Below, one piece after another: positions 25,155 through 32,423 of a DNA stretch of 32,423 nucleotides. How positions within the stretch are numbered: the first letter of the stretch is position 1; the number at the start of each line of letters is the position of its first letter. Both the position numbers and the translations under genes were made by a program. The notes under the pieces were generated by a model. It was not told where the DNA came from and searched no databases. It worked only from the letters and a program-made list of their open reading frames with translations. Origin of the DNA: Planctomycetia bacterium (lineage in GTDB: Bacteria > Planctomycetota > Phycisphaerae > Phycisphaerales > SM1A02). The stretch lies in assembly GCA_005776885.1 (NCBI GenBank), contig SXOD01000025.1:1-32423 (forward strand). Reading direction: 5' to 3'.

Positions 25155-26141
25155 ATGGGAGACACCGCGATTGACGAGTTCATCCACTTGCTCCAAGAGA
25201 CCCGCAGTGCGGCGGCGGACAATGGTGCCGCTCAGCAATGGGTGGTCGACAAGCTCAGCGAGTTTCTCAAAGAGAAGGCCATTCCGCTGTGGCAAGCGAC
25301 CCAGGCCGCGAGGCAGCGTGACTTCCGTTTGGGCCTGGTGGGACTGACGAATGTCGGGAAGTCGACCTTGCTCCAGGCACTGCTCGGGCATCCAGTGGCT
25401 CCATCCGGGAATCGACCCATGACTTCGGCGTGCATCGAGTACAAGTACGGGAGCTCTTGGACCCTCAAGTGTTTCCAAGGCCTCGTCGCCCAGCCGGTGG
25501 AACAGTTTGATACCGGTCAGGCGCTCGGGGAGAGGATTGCGCAGATAGCCACGGAGGGTGGATCGGGACGGGCCGCCGACTGGGTGACCGCGACTGGCCC
25601 GATGCAACTTCTGAGCAGCGGCCTGAGTGTCTTCGACACCCCCGGACTGGGTTCCGCATCGGCGACGCGATCGGATGTCGAGGAACCATCTTGGAGGCGG
25701 GTGCTCGACTCGCAACTCCACGATGTCTACTTTTGCGTATCCGCTGGGGCAGGCGACTACTCGATCGGCGTGAGGGAACATGAGGCGTATGTTCAACTCC
25801 AACAACAGGGTGTTTGCGGTCACCTCGTGGTGACGAAGTGGACTGGAAGTCTTGAAGACCGCGCCGCCTATCAGAGGCAGCACGCGCCACTCTTTCCCAA
25901 CTGCCGATTCGTGTTCGTCAACGCTCGCCGGGCGGCGCAGGGCGGCGATGTCGGACTTGACGAACTGAAAGACATCATCACCAGCTCCGCTTCGGAAGTG
26001 AACCGGCTGCGCGCGTGTCATGAGGAGCTGCGCACTCTTTGGCGAGACCTGGAAGAGCTGTCACAGTCTCGGAAGATCAGGGTTCCTTGGCCGCGTGCCG
26101 CCAAGGCACGATTTGAACGCGCCTTGCAGTTGGAGGAGTGA
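25155..26141 (+). CDS. Second operon GTPase (dynamin-like partner)
   Basis: A 328-residue P-loop GTPase with no membrane segment. G1 is GLTNVGKS at residues 63-70, the threonine of G2 lies in RPMTSACI and G3 is DTPG at 161-164. G4 reads VVTKWTGS (Thr227-Lys228), departing from the usual (N/T)KxD because the aspartate is a threonine, so guanine specificity may be relaxed. N-terminal helices (1-55) and a C-terminal helical stretch (about 270-328) flank the G domain. The ATG is 6 nt after the stop of the first GTPase, so translation is probably coupled. Together they could form a hetero-oligomer, as in other two-gene bacterial dynamin systems. No C-terminal membrane paddle is present, so membrane binding would depend on the partner. 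Confidence 0.85.
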   Translation: MGDTAIDEFIHLLQETRSAAADNGAAQQWVVDKLSEFLKEKAIPLWQATQAARQRDFRLGLVGLTNVGKSTLLQALLGHPVAPSGNRPMTSACIEYKYGSSWTLKCFQGLVAQPVEQFDTGQALGERIAQIATEGGSGRAADWVTATGPMQLLSSGLSVFDTPGLGSASATRSDVEEPSWRRVLDSQLHDVYFCVSAGAGDYSIGVREHEAYVQLQQQGVCGHLVVTKWTGSLEDRAAYQRQHAPLFPNCRFVFVNARRAAQGGDVGLDELKDIITSSASEVNRLRACHEELRTLWRDLEELSQSRKIRVPWPRAAKARFERALQLEE

Positions 26142-26206
26142 TCCAACCCACACCATCGACGACGGCGATGAGTTTCACCTCCGTGAGACGGAATAGGACA
26201 GCAAGC

Positions 26207-27337
26207 GTGAATACCCAACTCCAACCGATGAATCGCGGCACGGCGCCGATCCCTGCCGGGGCTTCGATGGCGACATCGATTGCCGTGTGTGGACTTGAGG
26301 GATCAAGACCAACCACCCTTTTCGCCCTGCTCGTGAAGTGCTGCGATCAGGATCCGAAGGACCTTGAAATCTACTCGAACTCAGCGCAGTTCCGCCGATC
26401 GGTCGGCGCGGCCAACGAAGAGTTGGATGCACGGCGATGGCCAGCCGAACCTGCGGGGCCTAGCACAGCGCTGGAGGCCGTGTGCACAACGGCCCACAAT
26501 CGGGACCCAGTTCCGTGCGAGTTCCGCGTCGGAGTGATGAGTGGCTCGCACGCGGAAGGCGGCATGGCAGCGTGGCTCCCCGTCCTTGAGGGCTCGGGAG
26601 TGATCGTCCTCCAAATTGACCTCGATCGCCTCGCGGACGACCCTGCGGCCCTGCGAACGGAAGCCATCGCGAGCGCCGAGGAGATTCTTCGGATGGCGCT
26701 CAAGCAGCAGTCCCCAGTCGTCGTCGCGTACAGCGCTTCGCTTTCCCCCAGTCGCGACGGATCTGATCGCACCATACCGACGGCACTGGCTCGCACCGCC
26801 AAGAGCGTCGCCAACTGGGCCAAGCGACTGCAGAAAGCTGGGCTGCTTTGCTTCGTGCCCGTCGTGGCCCCAACCACCGCCAGTGAGATGAATGCCGACG
26901 GGGTGCTAACCCGAGTGCCCTCCACTCCGATCAAGGCGGAGGGGCTCGAGGCCTTGGCAAGTGCACTTGGATCCGCGCTCGACGGTGCGGTGGCGCGGCA
27001 TCAATCAACTACAAGAAAGGAGTCGATTATGAACAATGTTCAGTCGGCAACACGGTTGGCAAAGCGATTCGCGGTAGGCGCCTTGGTTTGCGTTGGAGTG
27101 GTCGTCGTGTACCTTGCGTGGCCCCCCCGTTCCCCCGGACCGTGCCCAGAATGCGAAGGCAGCGGCAGTACCTGGGCCTGGAATTGCCCAGGCAAGTCCA
27201 TCCCTTGCACACGATGTGATGGCACGGGCCACGTCGTACAGGGCAGTTGCCCTCGATGCGTCAATGGAGTGATTCCTGGGTGCATCTTGGATTCCGATTG
27301 CGAGGAGTGCGGGGGGACAGGGAACAACCGAAAGTAA
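26207..27337 (+). CDS. Degenerate P-loop domain protein with membrane anchor and DnaJ-like zinc cluster
   Basis: The 376-residue product has three parts. About 22-265 resembles a GTPase-like fold starting IAVCGLEGSRPTT, where the Walker A lysine is replaced, so nucleotide hydrolysis is doubtful. One transmembrane helix lies at about 287-305 (VGALVCVGVVVVYLAW). The C-terminus has CxxCxGxG-type motifs (CPECEGSG, CTRCDGTG, CPRC, CEECGGTG) as in the DnaJ zinc domain. The GTG at 26207 is chosen because AGGA lies 7 nt upstream; a GTG at 26138 overlapping the previous stop is possible, but its GGAGGA is too close. An in-frame ATG with a strong ribosome binding site occurs inside (see 27016-27031), so a shorter anchored zinc protein may also be made. 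It follows the two GTPases. I cannot name the family. Confidence 0.7.
   Translation: MNTQLQPMNRGTAPIPAGASMATSIAVCGLEGSRPTTLFALLVKCCDQDPKDLEIYSNSAQFRRSVGAANEELDARRWPAEPAGPSTALEAVCTTAHNRDPVPCEFRVGVMSGSHAEGGMAAWLPVLEGSGVIVLQIDLDRLADDPAALRTEAIASAEEILRMALKQQSPVVVAYSASLSPSRDGSDRTIPTALARTAKSVANWAKRLQKAGLLCFVPVVAPTTASEMNADGVLTRVPSTPIKAEGLEALASALGSALDGAVARHQSTTRKESIMNNVQSATRLAKRFAVGALVCVGVVVVYLAWPPRSPGPCPECEGSGSTWAWNCPGKSIPCTRCDGTGHVVQGSCPRCVNGVIPGCILDSDCEECGGTGNNRK
27016..27031 (+). promoter_or_regulatory. Internal ribosome binding site and in-frame ATG
   Basis: AAAGGAG (27016-27022) lies 6 nt before an ATG at 27029 that is in frame with the surrounding gene. Initiation here would give a 102-residue protein containing only the transmembrane helix and the DnaJ-like zinc cluster. 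It is the best ribosome binding site in the operon. Confidence 0.65.
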
Positions 27338-27436
27338 CCCTGGACTTCCACCCCGTTCTTGCGTAACCGCTCGACCACAGAACGAACTCACTCGCGTCAA
27401 GTACGACCCCTTTCCTCAAATGGAGAAGACGACCCC

Positions 27437-27856
27437 ATGAGCGAACTTCTCAAAGACCTTCCCAAGAATCCTGATCCAGAGCCCGTCGGTGCCCGGACAC
27501 CTCGTTCCGGCGCGACGCCGAGCGCCATGCGACCTGACTCCCGCCGCGTGAGCACCGCGCGACTCGTCCTCGCGTTCGTGGTGGCGGTGGTGGCAGACCT
27601 GGTCACTGGCTTCTTAGGGGCGCCCCCCTTCATGGGGATACCTGGCCTGTTGATCGATATCCCGACCGTACTGATTCTCTTGGCACTGCTTGGCTTCAGC
27701 CCGCTTCTCTTCATTACCCTGATCTGTGAACTGATTCCAGGCCTTCAGATGGCCCCCTGGTGGACTGCGCTAGTCGCCGTCATTGCGTTGGCCCCAGAGA
27801 TCCTTGGCAATCCAAAGCGAAAGGTGCTCAAGTTCCTCCTGGGCCGATTCAAGTAG
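27437..27856 (+). CDS. Small integral membrane protein of the dynamin-like operon
   Basis: This 139-residue protein is unrecognised. Residues 1-42 are polar and proline/arginine-rich, probably cytoplasmic. About 43-62, 66-95 and 97-122 are hydrophobic and likely to cross the membrane, followed by a short basic tail (NPKRKVLKFLLGRFK). The ATG at 27437 has GGAG about 11 nt upstream. It is 99 nt after the zinc-cluster protein and 36 nt before the trypsin-like lipoprotein, in the same orientation. Position suggests a membrane partner of the GTPases, but there is no sequence motif to support a particular function. Confidence 0.75.
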   Translation: MSELLKDLPKNPDPEPVGARTPRSGATPSAMRPDSRRVSTARLVLAFVVAVVADLVTGFLGAPPFMGIPGLLIDIPTVLILLALLGFSPLLFITLICELIPGLQMAPWWTALVAVIALAPEILGNPKRKVLKFLLGRFK

Positions 27857-27892
27857 GCCAATTCACAGAACCCCTACTACCACCCTAGAACC

Positions 27893-28804
27893 ATGAAGTT
27901 CCACCCCCATCTCGCCATCCTCACGTCCCTCGCCCTCCCCCTCCTCCTCACCAGCTGCATCTCCCCTCCCAAGACCGATGACGGCGAGGGCACCGGAGTC
28001 GAAGAGCGGGCGAAGGAAACAGTAGTCCTCGAACCCGATGGCACCGACCTCCCACCGACCACCGGCGCCCTCACCGCAGCGCAGTCCAGGCTGGCCACCG
28101 TCGCCATGGCGGGGCACTGGAAGGAGCGCGATCTGGTCATCAGCGACGAGAGCGACTGGACCGGCTCGGGAGTGGTGATCTCACGGACGGGCGACACCCT
28201 GCGCATCCTCACGAATCGGCACTGCCTCGGATTGGACGATCTGGCCACTTCGGAACTGGCCTCGCAGCTGGACATCGAAGAGTTTGAGCTTGCGGTTGCC
28301 TTCATGGGGGGAGACAAGGTCGTCCGCCCCGTCGCCCGGTTCGCCATGCACTCTGCAGGTCCCGCGCCGGACATGGCCATTCTCGAAGTGGACGCACGAA
28401 AGCTCCAAGCAGGCGTCGACTACGTCATTGCACCGATCCAGGGTCGCGAGATGGTGGCACGCGGCCAGCGCGCGATCGCAATCGGTGCCCCGAGTGGCCT
28501 CATCGGCACCGAAACCCAGGGAATCATCAGCGCGCGCCGGATGATCGACGGCGTCGGAATCATCCAGACCGACGCCGCGGTCAACCCCGGCAATAGCGGC
28601 GGCCCGCTCTTCGTCGAACTGGCTGCGCAGCGTTACCTCTGCGGTCTGAACACCTTTGGACTCGTCGACACCGTCGGACTCAACTTCGCCTATTGCGCCG
28701 ACGAGCACGCCCGCCAACGCTGGTCATGGTTTGCCGCCGACCCCGCCGGGGCCGTCAAGGCCCTTCGAGAGCGCTACGGCGCGAGCGCCCGCGTGGCGCC
28801 GTAG
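27893..28804 (+). CDS. Trypsin-like (DegP-type) serine protease lipoprotein
   Basis: Exported S1-family protease of 303 residues. A lipoprotein signal peptide ends at LLTSC, with Cys22 as the lipidated residue. The catalytic triad is His110 (LTNRHCL), Asp160 (PDMAILEV) and Ser235 (NPGNSGGPLF), all in the expected spacing, and the NPGNSGGPL string is typical of the S1C/DegP group. No PDZ domain follows, so it is a minimal protease tethered to a membrane and facing the periplasm. The ATG at 27893 has no clear ribosome binding site, unlike upstream genes, so it may have its own promoter in the 36-nt gap or depend on coupling. It ends the forward run of genes that starts with the dynamin-like GTPases; a functional link is unproven. 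Confidence 0.88.
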   Translation: MKFHPHLAILTSLALPLLLTSCISPPKTDDGEGTGVEERAKETVVLEPDGTDLPPTTGALTAAQSRLATVAMAGHWKERDLVISDESDWTGSGVVISRTGDTLRILTNRHCLGLDDLATSELASQLDIEEFELAVAFMGGDKVVRPVARFAMHSAGPAPDMAILEVDARKLQAGVDYVIAPIQGREMVARGQRAIAIGAPSGLIGTETQGIISARRMIDGVGIIQTDAAVNPGNSGGPLFVELAAQRYLCGLNTFGLVDTVGLNFAYCADEHARQRWSWFAADPAGAVKALRERYGASARVAP

Positions 28805-28876
28805 ATGCCGCAACGAACACACCCACCTGCGACAACGCCGATCCACCGAATCATGTCCCCCCACTATAGAACAACA

Positions 28877-28932
28877 CCGGGCGTCCGCAAGCATTGTGCA
28901 CTCAAAGGTGCGCGACCCTCGCAGACGCCCGG
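28877..28932. terminator. Candidate bidirectional terminator between convergent genes
   Basis: CCGGGCGTCCGC (28877-28888) pairs with GCAGACGCCCGG (28921-28932) with a single G-T type mismatch around a 32-nt loop. It lies between the ends of the protease and FlgO-like genes. There is no T-tract; the assignment rests on position and pairing. Confidence 0.45.
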
Positions 28933-28951
28933 CTGTCGCCAGGTCCGATGG

Positions 28952-29626
28952 CTACCAGTGAGCGCGGGTGATCGCCCGCTCCTTCGCCTTCTTTTCGGCC
29001 AGGTTGGCCCGGATCATCGCGTTGGCGTCGTCGGGCCACTCCACGTTCTTCAACAGCGCCTCGGTGCGAGGGCCGAGCGGCAGCGCGAACTGCACCGCGG
29101 CGACCAGGGTGTTCTGGTCGACGTTGATGAGCGAGCACTGGACGTAGACCTTGTCGACCGCCACGCTGTAGCTGGACACCAGCGCCGCGCCGGCGTTGAA
29201 TCGCGTGGCCAAGTCCTTCATGTCGCGGGTGAGGAGGAACTCTCCCTCCGGCGTGATCGGGACGTTGCCCTGGCGCAGCGTCATCTGGATCATCTTGCTC
29301 TGCCGATGATTCTGCAGCGAGATCGCCAGCGTCTCGCCCATGAGGCGCCCAAAGTTGGACGTCTCGCCGTAGTCATTGAGATTGACGGTGCTGGCCCAGA
29401 TGATGGGGCGGGTGAGGTCGATGGAATCGTCTCCGACGATCGGCTCGCGTGCGTAGTCGAGCATGTAGCGCACGGCGCCGTAGGCGGTGTCGATGTAGTT
29501 GGCGTCGTAGCACGGTTGTCGCGTGCATCCGGGATCCAGGACGAGGACCTTGGGCGGCGCGCATCCGATGAAGGCTGACGAGGCCATCAGGGCCGACGCC
29601 GCCAGTGCAAAACTGATTCTTGACAT
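28952..29626 (-). CDS. FlgO-like domain lipoprotein
   Basis: Predicted outer-membrane or periplasmic lipoprotein of 224 residues. The signal peptide ends at FIGC, with Cys22 lipidated. The body (about 45-200) resembles the FlgO domain: WASTVNLNDYGETSNFGRLMGETL, TPEGEFLLTRDMKDL and AGAALVSSYSVAVDKVYV follow the order of family blocks known from Vibrio FlgO, an outer-membrane flagellar accessory protein. FlgO-like domains also occur widely outside flagellar loci, and no flagellar gene is in the window. The ATG at 29626 follows AAGGAG with 7-8 nt spacing. It is 34 nt downstream of a small lipoprotein gene, forming a two-gene operon. The C-terminus is helical and basic (EKKAKERAITRAHW). Confidence 0.82.
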   Translation of the reverse strand: MSRISFALAASALMASSAFIGCAPPKVLVLDPGCTRQPCYDANYIDTAYGAVRYMLDYAREPIVGDDSIDLTRPIIWASTVNLNDYGETSNFGRLMGETLAISLQNHRQSKMIQMTLRQGNVPITPEGEFLLTRDMKDLATRFNAGAALVSSYSVAVDKVYVQCSLINVDQNTLVAAVQFALPLGPRTEALLKNVEWPDDANAMIRANLAEKKAKERAITRAHW

Positions 29627-29660
29627 GGTGGAATGCTCCTTGAGATTGGTTGGCGTTGGT

Positions 29661-29933
29661 TCAGAAGCCGGGTTGCGAGTTGATGGTCCTGTAGCCCTGC
29701 CCCAGCCCGATTTCATTGGTCGGGCCGTAGATGTGCGCAGGGGTGACCGGCGTTGGGTTCTGCGTGGTGTTCAAGTCGTGTGTCGCCGTCACGCTCGGTG
29801 CCGGAAACGCCGTGAAGGACTTGGAGCGCGGGACGCAGGCCCCGATGCTCACGATGATCGCGAATGCCGCACCGGTGGCGACACCGCGCCCGAGCCAAGC
29901 TCGACGGCGATGGATTCGGAGACTCTTCAACAT
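29661..29933 (-). CDS. Small lipoprotein upstream of the FlgO-like gene
   Basis: This 90-residue protein is unrecognised. A basic N-terminus (KSLRIHRRR) and a hydrophobic stretch end in the lipobox SIGAC, placing Cys33 as the lipidated residue. The 57-residue mature part is polar, rich in Thr, Pro and Asn, and ends NSQPGF. The ATG at 29933 is preceded by only a weak purine-rich region; the open frame further upstream lacks a signal peptide and is rejected. It is the first gene of a pair with the FlgO-like lipoprotein, and probably forms part of the same envelope structure. Its own role cannot be inferred. Confidence 0.7.
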   Translation of the reverse strand: MLKSLRIHRRRAWLGRGVATGAAFAIIVSIGACVPRSKSFTAFPAPSVTATHDLNTTQNPTPVTPAHIYGPTNEIGLGQGYRTINSQPGF

Positions 29934-30040
29934 GACGTGCTCGCTTTCTGCAGAGCCCGGCCGCCCAGCCCCGGGGTGCGTGCCCCGCGACACGCAACCG
30001 CCCCGTCGCCCACCCAGCCGGACCAGTGGGCGATTGGAGG

Positions 30041-31780
30041 CTAGGCCACGTCGTGAGAGCCTGCAACTCCCCGGCACGCCTCGATCAGCTCGGACCGGAG
30101 GAGCGGCTTGACCCGATACTGGTCGCAACCTGCCGATGTCGCTCGATCCTGCACAAACTGCTGGCCCGTGGCTGACAGCCCGACAATCGTTCCTCGAAAT
30201 CCCATGGCCCGGATCCGCTGGGTCGCCTCGATCCCGTCGATTCCCGGCAGCTGCATGTCCATGAGGATGACATCGGGTGTCGATTCACGCCCTGCCGCCA
30301 CCGCCGCGATGAACTCCACCGCCTCGAGCCCGTCGTCCACGATGCCAAGGCTCGCCCCGGCCTTCCCGAGCCAGTGGGCGAAGAGCCGCTGGGTGTCGAC
30401 GGAGTCTTCGACGATGAGCACTCGACGGTTCAAGAGCCGCGATCCGTCCGGGCCCGTCGTGGCGAGGGGATGGCCGGTTCCTTCGGCAGTGTCGAGGGCA
30501 TCGCGTTCGGGGCCTGGGACGCGTTCGGGGTCGGGGACCGAGTCGGCGTGCGTGCCGTGCGTCGGCCGAACCAGCGGAGCCTTGAAGGCCAGCGTGAATC
30601 GACTTCCTCGGCCGACCTCGCTGCTCACTTCGATCCGCCCGTCCAGCGCGCGCGCGATGCTGCTGCAAATCGCCAATCCGAGCCCGGCACCTCCAGACTC
30701 GCGGAAGAACTGGCTCTCCATCTGGCGGAATGGCTCGAAGAGCGATGGAATCAGCGATTCGGGGATGCCGCACCCGGTATCCCGCACCTCGATGCGGAAC
30801 TCGAGAAGGCCATCCCATGGCTGCGCCGAGACGTGGACGTGCACCGAGCCTCGAGGCGTGAACTTGATCGCGTTGGTGACCAGGTTCATGACCACCTGCC
30901 GGAGCCGGACGGCATCGCAGAGCACGGTGGACGAAGTCTCCTCGGTCTCGCCGGACCACGAGAGCACCAGGCCAGCCTGCCGGGCACGGACTCCAAGCGA
31001 GTGCACGGCATCCCGGACGGCGTCGGTGACGTGCATCGCTTCGCGTGTCACCGAGAATTGCCCGGATTCCAGGCGCGAGTAGTCCAACACGTCGGAGAGA
31101 AGCGCCAGCAAGTGCTCCCCGTTTCGCTTAATGGTCTCCAGGTGGACGCGCCGCTCGTCCTCAGTGGTCGATGGCTCCCGCAGCAGGTCGACGTACCCGA
31201 GGATCACCGTCATCGGCGTCCGGATCTCGTGCGAAACGTTGGCCAGGAAGTGGCTCTTGCTCCGACTGGCCCCCTCGGCCTTCTCGCGAAGCTGGCGCTG
31301 CACGCGCACCGAATCGTTCAGCTGGGTCGCCAGCCGATCCAGCTCCGACAGCTGGAGCTGCACCGCCTCCAGCGCCATGGAATAGTCCGCCGTGCCGTCG
31401 TGTGGCGCAAAGTCGCCGATTCCAATGGGCCACGCGGCGCGGGAATCGGCGTCGACGATGCGGGGCGATCCCACGAAGGCATGCATCGATTCTCCCAGCG
31501 CCAAGTACTGGCCACGAAGCTCCGCCCGAGTGCCACGGATGCCAAGGACGGCCACCTGCGCCTGCGCCGCAGGAAGCTCGCGAACATGATTCAGCGAAGG
31601 ACGGATGGGGTCGAAGGCCTCCAGGAATGGCCGCCGGTTCAATCCCGGGCTCGCCCGCGCGAGCGCCGCTCCAACTGCCGCGACGCAGCCATCCGACCCA
31701 ATGACGACATGAAATGGGAAGAGGGTGTCCAGCAGGTACTGGGTCGACTCATCCGGCGCGGCTCGCGGCGCACCGCTCAC
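30041..31780 (-). CDS. HNOBA-domain hybrid histidine kinase/response regulator
   Basis: Soluble hybrid kinase of 579 residues. Residues 1-145 resemble the H-NOX-associated (HNOBA) sensor domain, a coiled coil occupies about 145-175, the phosphoacceptor is His184 in VSHEIRTPM, and the ATPase domain shows NLVTNAIKF, DTGCGIP and GAGLGLAI. A receiver domain follows at about 455-570 with the phosphoacceptor Asp508 (LMDMQLPG) and the conserved lysine in RVKPL. GTG at 31780 overlaps the H-NOX stop (GTGA), so the two are translated together and probably interact. Gas binding to H-NOX would then control autophosphorylation. No DNA-binding output is fused, so a separate phosphotransfer or effector protein is expected elsewhere. 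Confidence 0.9.
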   Translation of the reverse strand: MSGAPRAAPDESTQYLLDTLFPFHVVIGSDGCVAAVGAALARASPGLNRRPFLEAFDPIRPSLNHVRELPAAQAQVAVLGIRGTRAELRGQYLALGESMHAFVGSPRIVDADSRAAWPIGIGDFAPHDGTADYSMALEAVQLQLSELDRLATQLNDSVRVQRQLREKAEGASRSKSHFLANVSHEIRTPMTVILGYVDLLREPSTTEDERRVHLETIKRNGEHLLALLSDVLDYSRLESGQFSVTREAMHVTDAVRDAVHSLGVRARQAGLVLSWSGETEETSSTVLCDAVRLRQVVMNLVTNAIKFTPRGSVHVHVSAQPWDGLLEFRIEVRDTGCGIPESLIPSLFEPFRQMESQFFRESGGAGLGLAICSSIARALDGRIEVSSEVGRGSRFTLAFKAPLVRPTHGTHADSVPDPERVPGPERDALDTAEGTGHPLATTGPDGSRLLNRRVLIVEDSVDTQRLFAHWLGKAGASLGIVDDGLEAVEFIAAVAAGRESTPDVILMDMQLPGIDGIEATQRIRAMGFRGTIVGLSATGQQFVQDRATSAGCDQYRVKPLLRSELIEACRGVAGSHDVA

Positions 31781-32361
31781 GCCGAGACGACTCCCTTCAC
31801 CGACACCGCACGTACCCGAAACACGTCACACTCCGCGCCCGACTCACCGCGCGCGGCCACCTGCTCCACATCGACTCGCTCCCCGAACATCGAACCCATC
31901 CCCTCCAGCAACCCCACGACGAACGGCGCCAACCCAGGTCGGTGGGATCGATACTCCAGCAACTTGCACCCGGCGTGCTTCGGATCTGGGTCGGCGTGCA
32001 CCCGGAACGACGGCGGCTTCAGCGCGGGAAAGCTCATCGCGATTCGCGCATGCATCGCATCGAGCGCGGCGAGCAACTCGTAGGTGCACTTGCCGGACTC
32101 GCGCATGAGTTTCCCCCACGGTCCACGGTCGGCGAACGAGACCCAGTAGACGCCAAAGGCACGGAGGAGGTCCGGCACCGCGATCCCTGTCTCCTCCGAG
32201 AGCGCCCCCGCCAGTCCGTAGGTGACCTCGTCGGGGTACTCGTGCATGGTCACGAATGCGACTTCGTTGACCGCTGCCCTTTCCTTGATCGACTCCCACA
32301 CCCCGTCGCCAAACTTCTCTCGCACGAGTGCCTCAAGCGCCTGGTTGACCATGCCGTACAT
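31777..32361 (-). CDS. H-NOX heme gas sensor (HNOB domain)
   Basis: Stand-alone H-NOX protein of 194 residues beginning with the family start MYGMVNQALEALV. The proximal heme ligand is His104 (DAMHARI; His102 in well-studied members), and the propionate-binding YxSxR motif is Tyr137-Ser139-Arg141 (YRSHR). It binds heme and senses NO, or O2 in some members. The distal pocket tyrosine of O2 binders cannot be judged by eye, so NO is assumed because the partner is a histidine kinase. It is the first gene of a two-gene operon with that kinase (4-nt overlap). Its start is only about 29 nt from copy 3 of the palindromic element, which therefore occupies the promoter or leader region. The ribosome binding site is weak. 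Confidence 0.93.
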   Translation of the reverse strand: MYGMVNQALEALVREKFGDGVWESIKERAAVNEVAFVTMHEYPDEVTYGLAGALSEETGIAVPDLLRAFGVYWVSFADRGPWGKLMRESGKCTYELLAALDAMHARIAMSFPALKPPSFRVHADPDPKHAGCKLLEYRSHRPGLAPFVVGLLEGMGSMFGERVDVEQVAARGESGAECDVFRVRAVSVKGVVSA

Positions 32362-32389
32362 GCCCGCACGATACGGCGCATCGGCGCAA

Positions 32390-32423
32390 GGTCCGGCCTC
32401 GGTTATCGGTGGGAATGTGCCCC
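32390..32423. repeat. Dispersed palindromic element, copy 3 (cut by window end)
   Basis: GGTCC, then CTCGGTTATCGGTGG and GAATGTGCCCC, match the left half of copies 1 and 2; the right half lies outside the window. The arm differs from the other copies at a few positions that also vary between them. It sits just upstream of the H-NOX gene. Confidence 0.8.

Noticed and set aside
24705-26021. Long open frame opposite the dynamin-like GTPase genes
   Set aside because: It runs across two real genes and their junction on the other strand and shows no domain or ribosome binding site.
30374-32083. Long open frame opposite the histidine kinase and H-NOX genes
   Set aside because: It is antisense to two clear domain proteins, has low-complexity composition and no recognisable motif.

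Overview
The window looks like chromosomal DNA of a high-GC planctomycete, probably of the class Phycisphaerae. The clues are a giant secreted protein ending in a dockerin-like EF-hand pair, a short planctomycete-style ECF sigma factor beside a membrane-anchored Ser/Thr kinase, and the general gene style. This placement is inference from gene content; no rRNA or other marker gene is present. No tRNA, rRNA, CRISPR array or transposase was found.

Layout. 1-2287: a SNF2-type helicase gene that ends before its second helicase domain, divergent from a stand-alone S24 (LexA-like) peptidase, then a 336-nt gene-free stretch. 2288-7698: a 1292-residue secreted SprB/HYR/thrombospondin-3/dockerin protein and an unrecognised protein. 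7837-13460: a metabolic cluster. A KamA-family radical SAM aminomutase, PcaI-like and PcaJ-like CoA-transferase subunits (all joined by 4-nt overlaps) and a class III aminotransferase form one operon, which converges on a PcaF-like thiolase. 13669-19602: a sugar ABC permease, its ATPase and a RhaM-type mutarotase, divergent from a fused fucokinase/GDP-fucose pyrophosphorylase (Fkp). 19734-23135: a Ser/Thr kinase and an ECF sigma factor, convergent. 23268-28804: a dynamin-like GTPase, a second GTPase, a membrane-anchored zinc-cluster protein, a small membrane protein and a trypsin-like lipoprotein. 28952-32361: two lipoproteins (one FlgO-like), then a hybrid histidine kinase overlapping an H-NOX gas sensor.

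The most exciting candidate is the 7.8-13.5 kb cluster. The aminomutase keeps the radical SAM cysteines and PLP lysine but appears to lack both aspartates that bind the lysine side chain; one is an arginine. Its partners most resemble enzymes for 3-oxoadipate. The parts fit an uncharacterised route: 2-aminoadipate to 3-aminoadipate to 3-oxoadipate to 3-oxoadipyl-CoA to succinyl-CoA plus acetyl-CoA. Substrate identity is inference.

A second notable feature is a dispersed palindromic element. There are two complete 73-nt copies with 26-27 bp perfect arms and paired (compensated) differences, and a third copy cut by the window end. One copy supplies the stop codon of the ABC permease. The dynamin-like operon is a third system worth attention.
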